A DNA stretch of 57,094 nt from Crocinitomix sp. (GTDB lineage: Bacteria > Bacteroidota > Bacteroidia > Flavobacteriales_D > Crocinitomicaceae). The stretch lies in the NCBI GenBank assembly GCA_013138735.1, contig WTCE01000043.1, positions 1-57,094 of the forward strand, written 5' to 3'. Under the pieces are notes generated by a model, which saw nothing but the letters and a program-made list of their open reading frames with translations, made no database searches and had not been told where the DNA came from. Shown here piece by piece: positions 17,601-25,560 of this stretch. The translations under genes and the position numbers were made by a program. The stretch's first letter is position 1. Every line of letters starts with the position of its first letter.

Positions 17601-18054
17601 TCTCTGTTAAATCAATCCCTGTTGAAAAAGGGACCACAGATAAATTACCAGAACGTTGTTCTATACTTGCGTTTACCAGCTCTAGATTAACCTCTGCCGA
17701 CTTATCACTGTTTAGTTGGAGTGTATTCTTTAATTTATCTCCAACATCTGGGAAAATTTTCCCAATCATATCAGAGGCATCTATCAACGACAAGTGTTTG
17801 CCTAACTTATTTAGTTTTAGTAATGGCACAATTAAAAAGCGGATCAATAAGAACACATTCATTCCTATAAAACAGATTAATAAACCAAGTCTTACTCCTG
17901 AACCGAAATGACCAATATATTCTAATCCCGTAACTGCCAAATAGCTTAACAACAGCAATCCTAAAAAGAGAATTCCCCCTTTTAACATCTGGTTTTTATA
18001 GTACTTCTTTATAAAAAGTTCTATTTGATTTATGACTTTTTGAAACTTATTCAA
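14680..18054 (-). CDS. DUF4175-family large membrane coiled-coil protein
   Basis: A 1124-residue protein of unknown function found widely in Flavobacteriia. Two N-terminal membrane helices (residues 25-45 and 55-75) and a third near 155-175 (YLKYLIPIVLLFVLVAVISPNW) precede a periplasmic beta-sandwich-like region with Ig-type strands (180-480). A very long Glu/Lys/Leu coiled coil follows (about 490-780, e.g. LEELQKLMEEMNKDELVENL), then a Gly/Lys/Glu low-complexity segment near 920-990 and a charged C-terminus. The high Glu content makes Ser-rich antisense frames that are not genes. It is first in the leftward operon with the RsbW-like ATPase, ybeY and mnmG. Confidence 0.85.
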   Translation of the reverse strand: MNKFQKVINQIELFIKKYYKNQMLKGGILFLGLLLLSYLAVTGLEYIGHFGSGVRLGLLICFIGMNVFLLIRFLIVPLLKLNKLGKHLSLIDASDMIGKIFPDVGDKLKNTLQLNSDKSAEVNLELVNASIEQRSGNLSVVPFSTGIDLTENRQYLKYLIPIVLLFVLVAVISPNWFFDGSKRVINFATEYVEPAPFDFLLESDEEAIEGENYTLKIKLKGDEIPSEVKVYTNNGNYNLKQTSNVTFEHEFVNLSKELSFYCVANGFESKDFEVEMLHKPVIDDLSLSVVYPKHTGRAPEDFQNTGELNIPEGSIIEWNIGATNMSEMEVVFSDTTLVLNTLISNRYRFKKQFFESTDYLLALSSDDIQHADSIFYKIGVVKDEYPSISIQEEVDSTNSMRRFIEGRISDDYGFRGLNLRVTVTGKDTTYSVSKRISLRTDASNQLFSFMMDVSQYDLKPGDKLDYVFTVTDNDELNGFKSRSSSRKFYEVPEFDELENQIGEKDDQLKDKMDEATKDAKELRDEIKEVKSEMVNKPNLDWKDKQSLENLMEMQKKLENNIKDIQKDFEENKEEKENFLENSEELKQKQEELQKLMEELMDDELKELFEELQKLMEEMNKDELVENLEEMEQNAEDMEEELDRTLELFKNMELDQKLENLEEQLKALAEEQEALKEKSENKEMSEEELAKEQEKLNEKFDEIRKDMDEIEEKNQELESPRDMDFDEEMEEEIDSEMQDSKESLDSGKQKQSEKSQGKAADMMKQMAEDVAAMKQAAAEEQAKEDMDALRFLLENLINLSYTQEDLMDTYGNVRTDDPYYLQLNRDQLEISKSTVIVNDSLVALSKRVSELSFMINEELNELSYNLDKSLLFSEERKTGRLMQHQQYSMTSYNNLALMLSEVLDQMQQQMKNQKPGSGSCDNPGGSGKGKSGKQMSMEEMKQALSEQIAKMKGGKKPGGEEGKGEQGEGKGETPGGTSGGIPQLSSKEIAKMAAEQGRLREGLKQLKQELNKDGSGAGNGLDKLIEDLDKLQTDLINGNVGSDFVKRQEDIYTRLLESEKAMRERGYSEEREAKEGKNDKDGNLKEFTEYNKKKDAEIEFLRSLPVGLQVYYKGLVNEYFNSVNN

Positions 18055-18166
18055 TTTATTACGTTTTAATCTAACTCCCTAAGGTAAGTATTTCCACAGT
18101 ACAGTACAACAATCATGCAAATTAGTTCACTTATTTAACGTTTCATTAAGTATTGGTCACAGCTCT

Positions 18167-19228
18167 CTATTTATCGGCGTTTAGTAAATCTTTATTTTCT
18201 TCAAAAAGATAGGGCTTTAATTGCTTTATCTTATTTAATTCTAAATAAGCCTGAATTGAATCTAAACAGAGTGTATCCCGCATACTATTTACCTGATCAA
18301 TTGTGATATCAGCATGTCTTAATGGTTGTACATAACTGTCTTTTACAAAGTCCAATTTGTTCCGAGTATAATCAAGCCCTAAATAGGAAAAACTACCTCT
18401 TTTTTCGGCAACGTAAAACCTGTCTTTCTCAAGCATAAAATTGCCCTGTTTTAACACAATGAACTCACCGTCATAAATTGCACAACGATTAATAGCCTCA
18501 GCTAAACTCTCATTATACAAATAAGTTCCATCATGAATTGCTTCCAAAAAAAACGGAAGCATTCTTAAAATCTGTCTCGCAGAACACCGTTTAACAACAC
18601 GGTCAATTATTCTATGCCCTCTAGCACCTACTTCGTCCACTGTAGGTATTCGTTCACTCCATACCAACAACCTATACACGAGGTAATAGACTTTATCATC
18701 CCGTTCAATCAAATCTTCAGCTCCGCGTCGCCTACTTTTATTATTTATTTGGTCAACCTTATCAAGTATTTTTATTGCCTCCTTATTCAATGTTGGTCTT
18801 GTTACTTTACCATAAACCGCATCAAATTCAGCCTTAGAACAAACATCTACAATTCTAGATTTTTGGTTTAGGTATTCGTTTAAACGGGCCTCATCTCTCC
18901 ATAGAGACCACTTTGCAAAAACCATTGACAGTTTGGCCTCTTTCCAAGTTAATTCATGAGCTGCGCCACTCAACAAATAACGCTTTGCACGTTCATAATC
19001 GCCATACCAAATTGCATGAGCTATAAAATAGAGGTCATCTTCATAGCGCTCATTACCAAGTAGTAATGCCTGATCGTAATAATAAAAAGCACTATCAAAA
19101 TTCACCTTATCTTCATGATAGATTAATGCATCCGCTTTCCGAATAAAATCATGATACCTCCACCCCACAGATTTAGCATTCAAATGGGTATTTGTAACAA
19201 TACAAAAAAGTAAGAAAAACAGTCGCAT
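18167..19228 (-). CDS. Secreted hypothetical protein, helical repeat type
   Basis: From the ATG at 19228 the product is 353 residues and opens with a signal peptide (MRLFFLLFCIVTNTHLNAK). The mature N-terminal part looks like TPR-type helical pairs (ADALIYHEDKVNFDSAFYYYDQALLLGNERYEDDLYFIAHAIWYGDYERAKRYLLSGA region), followed by helical sequence without a recognised domain. It is probably periplasmic. The gene is divergent from gltX, and the promoter-bearing gap is 74 bases. Function unknown. Confidence 0.72.
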   Translation of the reverse strand: MRLFFLLFCIVTNTHLNAKSVGWRYHDFIRKADALIYHEDKVNFDSAFYYYDQALLLGNERYEDDLYFIAHAIWYGDYERAKRYLLSGAAHELTWKEAKLSMVFAKWSLWRDEARLNEYLNQKSRIVDVCSKAEFDAVYGKVTRPTLNKEAIKILDKVDQINNKSRRRGAEDLIERDDKVYYLVYRLLVWSERIPTVDEVGARGHRIIDRVVKRCSARQILRMLPFFLEAIHDGTYLYNESLAEAINRCAIYDGEFIVLKQGNFMLEKDRFYVAEKRGSFSYLGLDYTRNKLDFVKDSYVQPLRHADITIDQVNSMRDTLCLDSIQAYLELNKIKQLKPYLFEENKDLLNADK

Positions 19229-19271
19229 AGTAAAGTCCTTAGGCTTTATAACGTAATTCATACCAAAAATG

Positions 19272-19279
19272 TATCTTTG
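19272..19279 (+). promoter_or_regulatory. gltX promoter -7 element
   Basis: TATCTTTG matches TAnnTTTG exactly and ends 23 bases before the gltX ATG, a usual leader length. A clear -33 TTG at the proper distance was not seen. Confidence 0.55.
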
Positions 19280-19302
19280 CGCCTACTTAAATAGTAAAGA
19301 TT

Positions 19303-20841
19303 ATGAGTAAAGTAAGAGTAAGGTTCGCACCAAGTCCAACAGGTCCATTACACATGGGCGGTGTTAGAACAGCATTATACAACTATTTATTCGCCAAGAA
19401 AAATGGTGGAGATTTTATATTGCGTATTGAAGATACAGACGAAAAACGCTTTGTACCTGGAGCACAAGATTATATTTTAGACGCCTTAAAATGGTGTGGA
19501 ATTGAACCTAATGAAGGTCAAGGGTATGGTGGTGATAAAGGTCCTTATGTTCAATCTGAACGTAAAGAATTATACCGCCCGTATGCAGACCAACTCGTTG
19601 AATCTGGTCATGCTTACCTTGCATTTGATACATCAGAAGATTTAGTGAACATGCGCGAGCAAGCTAAAACAATGGGTTTGGCAAATTGGCAATACAACGG
19701 CGTGACACGTTCATCTATGAAAAACTCTCTTTCTTTATCAAAAGAAGAAGTTGAAAAAAGGTTGGCGAATGGAGATCCTTATACTATTCGTATGAAGATG
19801 CCGCGTAATGTTGATATCAAATTACATGACGAAATTAGAGGTTGGGTAACGGTGAATACCAATAATTTAGATGATAAAGTTTTGTTTAAGGAAACTGGAA
19901 TGCCAACCTATCATTTAGCAAATATTGTGGATGATCATTTAATGGAAATAACACATGTTATTAGAGGTGAAGAATGGTTACCGTCTGCCCCGCTCCATGT
20001 TTTAATCTATGATTCATTTGGATGGGAAAGACCAAAATTTGCACACCTTCCACTTATTTTACGACCTGATGGTAAAGGTAAATTAAGCAAACGAGATGGC
20101 GATAAATTAGGCTTCCCTGTTTTCCCGATTGACTGGTTGTCAGCTGAGGGAGAAAAATATAGTGGTTATAAAGAGGACGGATATTTTAAAGAAGCTTTCA
20201 TTAATATGTTAGCCCTTTTAGGTTGGAATCCGGGAGATAATCAAGAACTATTTTCATTGGACGAATTAGTGGATCTATTTTCATTAGAGCGCGTTGGTAA
20301 ATCAGGTGCAAGATTTGATCCTGATAAAACAAAGTGGTTTAACCAACAATATTTACGTGCTACTTCAAATGAAGGTTTGGCAGAAATGATCCTAAATGAA
20401 AAACTCATTGAGGGTGATTACACAGCTGAGTATTTAGCAAGTGTTTGTGAACTAATGAAAGAACGCGCCACATTTATTAAAGATATTGTTTCTGATGGTG
20501 ATTATTTCTTTAGTTCAGCTATTTCTGATTACGACGAAAAAACTGTTCGTAAGAAATGGAAAGAAGATACTCCTGAGATAATGCAAGAATTAATTGCAGA
20601 ATTGAAAACAATCGAGGAGTTTACAACAGCAAATATTGAAACCGTTTTCTCAGCCTATTTAGCTAAAAAGGAATATGGTTTTGGAAAAGTTGGACCAGGA
20701 TTCAGACTATTAGTAACAGGAAAAGGTATGGGGCCATCTATGTTTGATATCTGCGCTACTTTAGGTAAGGATCTTGTAATAACACGAATGGAAGAAGGTT
20801 TAATAAAAGTAAATGTGTTAAAAACCGCCGCACAAGCATGA
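19303..20841 (+). CDS. gltX: Glutamyl-tRNA synthetase
   Basis: Class I aminoacyl-tRNA synthetase charging tRNA-Glu, 512 residues as expected. The HIGH-type signature is FAPSPTGPLHMGGVRTALYN at the N-terminus, and the KMSKS-equivalent loop is KGKLSKRDGDKLGFP near residue 262. The Rossmann catalytic core contains IEDTDEKRFVPGAQ and HVIRGEEWLPSAPLH. The insertion with FPIDWLSAEGEKYSGYKEDGY is typical of the Bacteroidota form. A C-terminal anticodon-binding helical domain follows. A -7 element lies upstream. folB overlaps its stop by four bases (ATGA). Confidence 0.97.
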   Translation: MSKVRVRFAPSPTGPLHMGGVRTALYNYLFAKKNGGDFILRIEDTDEKRFVPGAQDYILDALKWCGIEPNEGQGYGGDKGPYVQSERKELYRPYADQLVESGHAYLAFDTSEDLVNMREQAKTMGLANWQYNGVTRSSMKNSLSLSKEEVEKRLANGDPYTIRMKMPRNVDIKLHDEIRGWVTVNTNNLDDKVLFKETGMPTYHLANIVDDHLMEITHVIRGEEWLPSAPLHVLIYDSFGWERPKFAHLPLILRPDGKGKLSKRDGDKLGFPVFPIDWLSAEGEKYSGYKEDGYFKEAFINMLALLGWNPGDNQELFSLDELVDLFSLERVGKSGARFDPDKTKWFNQQYLRATSNEGLAEMILNEKLIEGDYTAEYLASVCELMKERATFIKDIVSDGDYFFSSAISDYDEKTVRKKWKEDTPEIMQELIAELKTIEEFTTANIETVFSAYLAKKEYGFGKVGPGFRLLVTGKGMGPSMFDICATLGKDLVITRMEEGLIKVNVLKTAAQA

Positions 20842-21191
20842 AAAACCTCATAGAAGTAACCGGAATTGAGCTATACGCTTATCACGGATGTATGGGTGAA
20901 GAAGCTGTGCTGGGTGGTAAATATATTGTCGACATCATTTTAACAACAGATTTTACAAAATCGGCACAAACCGATAAATTGATTGATACAATTGATTATG
21001 TGGTGGTGCGAAATATTGTGGTTGAAGAAATGGCTATTCGCTCGAAACTAATTGAGCACGTGGCTTATCGGATACTAAAACGCTTTAAAAGCGAATTTAA
21101 ATCGCTTGATCTAGCTCATATTAAAGTCCGTAAATTAAACCCACCTATACAAGGCGTTGTAAAAGAGGTTGCTGTTGTTATTGAAGGATAG
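20838..21191 (+). CDS. folB: Dihydroneopterin aldolase
   Basis: A 117-residue enzyme of folate biosynthesis that cleaves 7,8-dihydroneopterin to 6-hydroxymethyl-dihydropterin. The family start IEVTGIELYAYHGCMGEEAVLGGKYIVDI contains the conserved YAYHG and the active-site Glu region. The mid-part TIDYVVVRNIVVEEMAIRSKLIEHVAYRI includes the typical IEHVA motif, and KVRKLNPPIQGVVKEVAV ends the fold. The ATG overlaps the gltX stop by four bases, so the two are translationally coupled. This gene and thyA-folA serve the same folate pathway but lie 18 kb apart. Confidence 0.94.
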   Translation: MKNLIEVTGIELYAYHGCMGEEAVLGGKYIVDIILTTDFTKSAQTDKLIDTIDYVVVRNIVVEEMAIRSKLIEHVAYRILKRFKSEFKSLDLAHIKVRKLNPPIQGVVKEVAVVIEG

Positions 21192-21238
21192 GCTAATTTT
21201 CTTTTCAATTTTAATGTTTCGGATTTAGATTTTATTTT

Positions 21239-21246
21239 TATCTTTG
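21239..21246 (+). promoter_or_regulatory. tRNA-Cys promoter -7 element
   Basis: TATCTTTG, an exact TAnnTTTG match, ends 15 bases upstream of the tRNA 5' end, so tRNA-Cys is likely transcribed on its own, not only by read-through from gltX-folB. Confidence 0.6.
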
Positions 21247-21261
21247 ACCTCCTAATAAAAG

Positions 21262-21332
21262 GGTCCTGTGGCCGAGCGGTTAGGCAGTGGTCTGCAAAAC
21301 CATCTACAGCAGTTCGAATCTGCTCGGGACCT
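21262..21332 (+). tRNA. tRNA-Cys (GCA)
   Basis: A 71-base cloverleaf. The acceptor GGTCCTG pairs with CGGGACC (one G-T pair), and discriminator T follows, as usual for tRNA-Cys. The D arm is GGCCGAGCGGTTAGGC; the anticodon stem GTGGT/ACCAT surrounds loop CTGCAAA with anticodon GCA; the T arm AGCAG-TTCGAAT-CTGCT is perfect. CCA is not encoded. Confidence 0.96.
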
Positions 21333-21337
21333 CGAGC

Positions 21338-21376
21338 AAACCCAGTTCTGAAATTTCAGAACTGGGTTTTTTTATG
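21338..21376 (+). terminator. Intrinsic terminator after tRNA-Cys
   Basis: A fully palindromic stem AAACCCAGTTCTGAAA/TTTCAGAACTGGGTTT (21338-21369) is followed by a T run. It begins six bases after the tRNA. Confidence 0.88.
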
Positions 21377-21574
21377 GACTAAATCGAAATGAATTTATTC
21401 AATTGAGAATTAGACCATAAAAAAACCAGGCTTTGCAAAAGCCGACGGTTTGCGAGGTATTGTTTTAACCATGTTACAGCTCATTGAAAATAATCTGAAA
21501 TAAAGTAGGTCCTGAATAACCTAAAAAAATTTAACACGACACAAACCATTATAAAGTAACTAACCTCACCCCCT

Positions 21575-21904
21575 CTAATCCAACTGAAAATTAACCGTAC
21601 AAATATCAGATTCAAATTGAGAAATTGACCTAACGAAAGTCGTATCAAAACCATTCCCGGTAAAATAAAAACTCAAATCAACACCCATCTTTTCATTAGG
21701 CACATCAAAATCATACCTACCATTCTCATCAACAATGTCTAAAGCAATTATTTGTTTATTACTCTTAACAAAAAAACAAAGTCCTTCAACATTATCTTGA
21801 TTAGATACATCCTCAAAATAAACGATCCCTGCCAAATGCAAGTCATGCGTTAACGGAGATATAAACAAACTTAAACTGAAAAGAAGTGCGAAAAAGACTT
21901 GCAT
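21575..21904 (-). CDS. Small secreted protein, carboxypeptidase-regulatory-like fold
   Basis: A 109-residue protein with a signal peptide (MQVFFALLFSLSLFISPLTHD). The mature part reads HLAGIVYFEDVSNQDNVEGL then a strand-rich section with DENGRYDFDVPNEKMGVDLSFYF. The pattern resembles the CarboxypepD_reg / CNA-B-like beta domain (G.V.....G....V.....G.Y.F.V), though I am not certain. It is three bases downstream of the CotH-family gene and should be co-transcribed. It may be an accessory surface or periplasmic protein; function unknown. Confidence 0.6.
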   Translation of the reverse strand: MQVFFALLFSLSLFISPLTHDLHLAGIVYFEDVSNQDNVEGLCFFVKSNKQIIALDIVDENGRYDFDVPNEKMGVDLSFYFTGNGFDTTFVRSISQFESDICTVNFQLD

Positions 21905-21907
21905 TAA

Positions 21908-24259
21908 CTACTCCTCTTCTTTTAATCCCGCAGCCTTTAACTTACGTTTTTTAAAAGATCGGCGTAATAGAAGTCCAACGACCAAGATAAAAAAAAAGCT
22001 TCCACCTCCAATATAGTAGATTTTTGTCCAATACTTTTTATCGGCTTCGTGTTTGAGATAAGCCTTATAGGCCCTGCTTATATCGCCGGGGTTGGGTTGC
22101 TCAATATTCCAATTTGCAAATACATCACTTGCAGAATCGGGGTGAACAAGGTTAAATGTTGCTGTAGTATCCCAATCATCAAAACTATAGGTAAGTGAAT
22201 CTACAATTAAACCTTCCTGGTCATACAGTTTAATATGCTCTCCCTTCTTAGATAAGCCAAATTCAAAATCACCAATCACAGCTACAGTATCCGTATTATA
22301 ATAAGCGCCATAATTTGCCTTATTTCTTGCAAGAATCAAATAATCGTTAGCAGCTATTAGTGTGTTTTCTGGCAAAACAAAACCTTTCTTAAAACTAGAT
22401 TTCGTCCATTTCCATCCACTTAGATCAACAGAACTACCTGAATGGTTATAAAGCTCTATCCAATCCTGAGAGGTGTCCCCTTCAGCTTGATAAACAGTTA
22501 TTTCATTAAAAATGATAGAATCTTTTAATACACTACGCTCTTTTGGTTCGAAAAGTGGTTCCAGCAGTATATCAGAACTTGAGTTGACTGTAATGCTCGG
22601 TGTTTTTTCATCTCTTCCTTCCCATCCTATAAAATTATAGTCATGTTTCGGTTCTACCGTTATCGTAACTGGAACATCCTGAAAATAGATCCCTACAAAA
22701 TCTTCCTTGATTTTTAAACTATTAAATGTCACCTTAGCCACCTCGTCTCCCGGATATTTAATTGTGACATCTATTAATCCTTTAAGTTCAAACTTTTCAA
22801 TGATGAATTTTCTCAAATAAGCAGGTCGTTCGCGCACAAACTCGCGCACGACATCTACATGAAAATTCCAATTCTTAATTGTTGTTTTCCATTTATCAAC
22901 GTGGTAAGGCATTTCGGCCGCTAAGTTTCCATGCATCTCATCAATTAAAGCTAATGCGGTTTCAGAACTATAAACGGTATTTAAATGATCCGCAAAAGTG
23001 TTGATATATTGGTTTTTAACGTTTTCGTTTTCAAGTAACTTACGAATGATAAAGGTAGACCAAGCAGGGTCTGGCCATGCTTCATAATTAGCAGAGGTGA
23101 ATTTTTTTACCGTATTGCGTTTATAACCTGTATAGGCATTATTTCCTAAACCTAAATCCAAATCATACAGGACCCAACGCCATTTTGCTGAATCATTTCT
23201 TTCGCGCCAATATCGAATGTTCCCGCCGGCATCTCTGTTATCTGAGTACGTTTCTGCAATATTATAACGCAAATAATCTTCAACATCCATAAAGGTTCTC
23301 AGTTCGGCAACGGTTGAATCAATAGACATGTCTTGTGTTCGTAAAAACCTTAATAATTTCTTATAATTAGCTGAAAAACCATGTCGTTTTACGCCGTTAT
23401 GCCGCAGTATATCTACGTTGTCCTTATCTACCCCAAAGTTAGATTTGAGATAATGCTCACTGATTTTTTCACGTAAATTTTGAATGCCCCAATATTCGCC
23501 GTTTAAAAATACAATTGCTGGTCGATATGCTTGAATAGCGACTCCAGTAGAAGCAGCTAACTGTGTCATAAAAGCATCTCGGAAATGTGTTCTTCTAAAA
23601 TCACCACCTGAGTTTCGGATAATAAAGGACTTGTATTTTTTGAAATCACGCTCGGGGAAAATTGGGTATTTAATCCGCTTTTCTCCATATTTTTCTCGAG
23701 CAAAAACTGCCAATGATTTTTGGGGTAACATGCGACTAAATCCACCAAATAAATTAATGCCTACTCCTTGGTTGAAACAAAGTTCTCCATCTGTTTCATA
23801 CATTTCAATATTGGCATGTTTCTCCCAATCTCTCCAAAAATTAGCTCCTACGTATGGTTCAATCGTATCTGCACAACATCCTTTTACATAAATACCTGTA
23901 CTATAATCCCATAAATTTCCTGGATTAGTTGCGATTGAAACAATGGGTAACGTATATTCTCGATCACAAAAATAAGATTGAGTAACGGTTTCAGATCGCT
24001 TTCCATCTTTATAAGCCACCGCCCGAATAACATTCACCGTTTTAACTTCAATAGGCTTTTTATATCGCGAAGCGCCAGAACTTGGTCGAGACCCATCTAA
24101 TGTATAATAAATTGTAGCGCCCTCTGTCGCTGAAAGTGTAACGGTTATTGCTTGCTCAAACTTCCCTCCTAATGGCTCAAAATCAATCACCACTTCTTCA
24201 TCCTGTCCAAAAGAGAGAAGCGTAAAAAGAAATAATATGTTGCTAAATAGATATTTCAA
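21908..24259 (-). CDS. CotH-kinase family protein with chitobiase-like and lamin-tail domains
   Basis: A 783-residue exported protein. Signal peptide MKYLFSNILFLFTLLSFGQ; then a chitobiase C-terminal-like beta domain (residues 25-95, VTLSATEGATIYYTLDGSRPSSG); then the CotH domain (about 180-480) with the kinase-like motif WRWVLYDLDLGLGN near residue 366. After a beta region comes a lamin-tail (LTD) domain at about 590-705 (IIFNEITVYQAEGDTSQDWIELYNHSGSSVDLSGWKW). The C-terminus is a membrane helix (YYIGGGSFFFILVVGLLLRRSF) plus a basic tail, so the protein is membrane-anchored rather than carrying the T9SS sorting domain common in CotH relatives here. CotH proteins in spores phosphorylate coat proteins; the substrate here is unknown. 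Confidence 0.85.
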   Translation of the reverse strand: MKYLFSNILFLFTLLSFGQDEEVVIDFEPLGGKFEQAITVTLSATEGATIYYTLDGSRPSSGASRYKKPIEVKTVNVIRAVAYKDGKRSETVTQSYFCDREYTLPIVSIATNPGNLWDYSTGIYVKGCCADTIEPYVGANFWRDWEKHANIEMYETDGELCFNQGVGINLFGGFSRMLPQKSLAVFAREKYGEKRIKYPIFPERDFKKYKSFIIRNSGGDFRRTHFRDAFMTQLAASTGVAIQAYRPAIVFLNGEYWGIQNLREKISEHYLKSNFGVDKDNVDILRHNGVKRHGFSANYKKLLRFLRTQDMSIDSTVAELRTFMDVEDYLRYNIAETYSDNRDAGGNIRYWRERNDSAKWRWVLYDLDLGLGNNAYTGYKRNTVKKFTSANYEAWPDPAWSTFIIRKLLENENVKNQYINTFADHLNTVYSSETALALIDEMHGNLAAEMPYHVDKWKTTIKNWNFHVDVVREFVRERPAYLRKFIIEKFELKGLIDVTIKYPGDEVAKVTFNSLKIKEDFVGIYFQDVPVTITVEPKHDYNFIGWEGRDEKTPSITVNSSSDILLEPLFEPKERSVLKDSIIFNEITVYQAEGDTSQDWIELYNHSGSSVDLSGWKWTKSSFKKGFVLPENTLIAANDYLILARNKANYGAYYNTDTVAVIGDFEFGLSKKGEHIKLYDQEGLIVDSLTYSFDDWDTTATFNLVHPDSASDVFANWNIEQPNPGDISRAYKAYLKHEADKKYWTKIYYIGGGSFFFILVVGLLLRRSFKKRKLKAAGLKEEE

Positions 24260-24390
24260 GTTGTGTTTTATTCTCTAAAAATAGGTAAACACAAGCAATG
24301 ATAGTGTGTGAGGTCTTTACTTTTTATTGAATGCACCCTTTTTCTAAGAATCTGCAATTGATGATCAATTATTTAAAAACAAATCTAAAC

Positions 24391-24422
24391 AAAAAACGCA
24401 CCTCAAGTTGAAGTGCGTTTTT
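24391..24422 (-). terminator. Intrinsic terminator downstream of the anti-sigma-like gene
   Basis: Stem AAAAACGCAC/GTGCGTTTTT around a short partly paired loop, with T runs on both strands. It lies 17 bases past the stop of the leftward gene at 24439. Confidence 0.75.
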
Positions 24423-24438
24423 CAGATGTTTTCTTGAC

Positions 24439-25560
24439 TTAGTTTCCGTATTTCAATGTTAATTTTTTCATAGCAATTCTAAATTCAGATCCATCATCTC
24501 CTACTGCAAAGATTGTATAATAATAATCTCCTTCAAGTAATTGTTCTCCTCCTAAATTAGTTCCGTTCCATCTAAAGTTAACATCTGTTGATTCATAAAC
24601 CTTAACCCCTTGAGCGTCCGTAATTATAATCTCAAATGTTTCAATATCTGTCGCTGCAATGGCAAAGAAATCATTCTTTCTATCTCCATTTGGTGTAATA
24701 ATATTAGGTAAAGTATCAAGACTTGAGCTTGATTTAATCACAACCTCAATAACTTCATGATCAACTTCTCCTTCTCCATAGGCAGTCATGGATACACTAT
24801 ATTTACCTGGTTTTTCAAATGTAAACTCTACATCTTCGCCAGATAAAACAGTACCATCTTCAAATAACCACTCAACACTTCTTGCATTCTCTGCATTGGC
24901 GTGAAAAACGTAAGTTGAAGGTGCATATTCATCTCCTGCTTCAAAATAAGGGTTACTTGAAATATGGTCTTTAACAACTGGATCAGGATCAAGCGTACCC
25001 GGAGTTGAATCATTTATTGGACTTAGAACTACTCCACTTTCATCAACGCTTGGTGTTCCATCATTGTTTGAGTCCTCAGGAATTTCACCGATACCATTCT
25101 CAGCATTTTCCATTCCTCCATTAGAAGGAATAAATACCCCGTTATTTTCTGGACCATTATTATCAGAAAAATCATTATCCGATTGATCGGCAACATTTTC
25201 AGCAGCTAAACTTGATCCGTCTATTGTATTGTTCGGTAAATCTTCACCTTGAACAGTTTGATCTGTAACAATATTATTTGTGCCATTTTCAACCTGATTG
25301 TTCACAACCAAATCGTTTTCTGGAGTAATTTCTTGTTCTGTTGAATCAGAAAACAAGTATACACTTGTAACTGTTGCAGCAACAATACCTCCAGCAATAA
25401 CACCTTTCATTAATAAACTCATACCAGTAACAGCAGTTGTTCCTGCGGCACCAGCGGCCATTCCTTGTTGAATATTTGCCCAGGCATCTGGACTCACTTC
25501 CCCTTCGAATGAATTGAACTTATCTTGAAATAGTTCCTCTATATTTAAATTATCTTTCAC
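24439..25560 (-). CDS. Anti-sigma-like membrane protein with PKD and gliding-associated (CHU_C) domains
   Basis: A 373-residue protein. The N-terminal 40 residues (MKDNLNIEELFQDKFNSFEG...SPDAWANIQQGM) resemble the cytoplasmic head of Bacteroidota anti-sigma factors. A membrane helix follows at about 45-68 (LLMKGVIAGGIVAATVTSVYLF), then an Asn/Asp/Glu-rich periplasmic linker (75-195), a PKD-like domain (about 215-275, VEWLFEDGTVLSGEDVEFTF and GKYSVSMTAYG), and a gliding-motility-associated C-terminal domain (ITPNGDRKNDFFAI to MKKLTLKYGN). The head overlaps the sigma gene end by 11 bases. The combination suggests an inner-membrane regulator whose periplasmic end looks like a T9SS type B domain. 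That role is inferred. Confidence 0.8.
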   Translation of the reverse strand: MKDNLNIEELFQDKFNSFEGEVSPDAWANIQQGMAAGAAGTTAVTGMSLLMKGVIAGGIVAATVTSVYLFSDSTEQEITPENDLVVNNQVENGTNNIVTDQTVQGEDLPNNTIDGSSLAAENVADQSDNDFSDNNGPENNGVFIPSNGGMENAENGIGEIPEDSNNDGTPSVDESGVVLSPINDSTPGTLDPDPVVKDHISSNPYFEAGDEYAPSTYVFHANAENARSVEWLFEDGTVLSGEDVEFTFEKPGKYSVSMTAYGEGEVDHEVIEVVIKSSSSLDTLPNIITPNGDRKNDFFAIAATDIETFEIIITDAQGVKVYESTDVNFRWNGTNLGGEQLLEGDYYYTIFAVGDDGSEFRIAMKKLTLKYGN

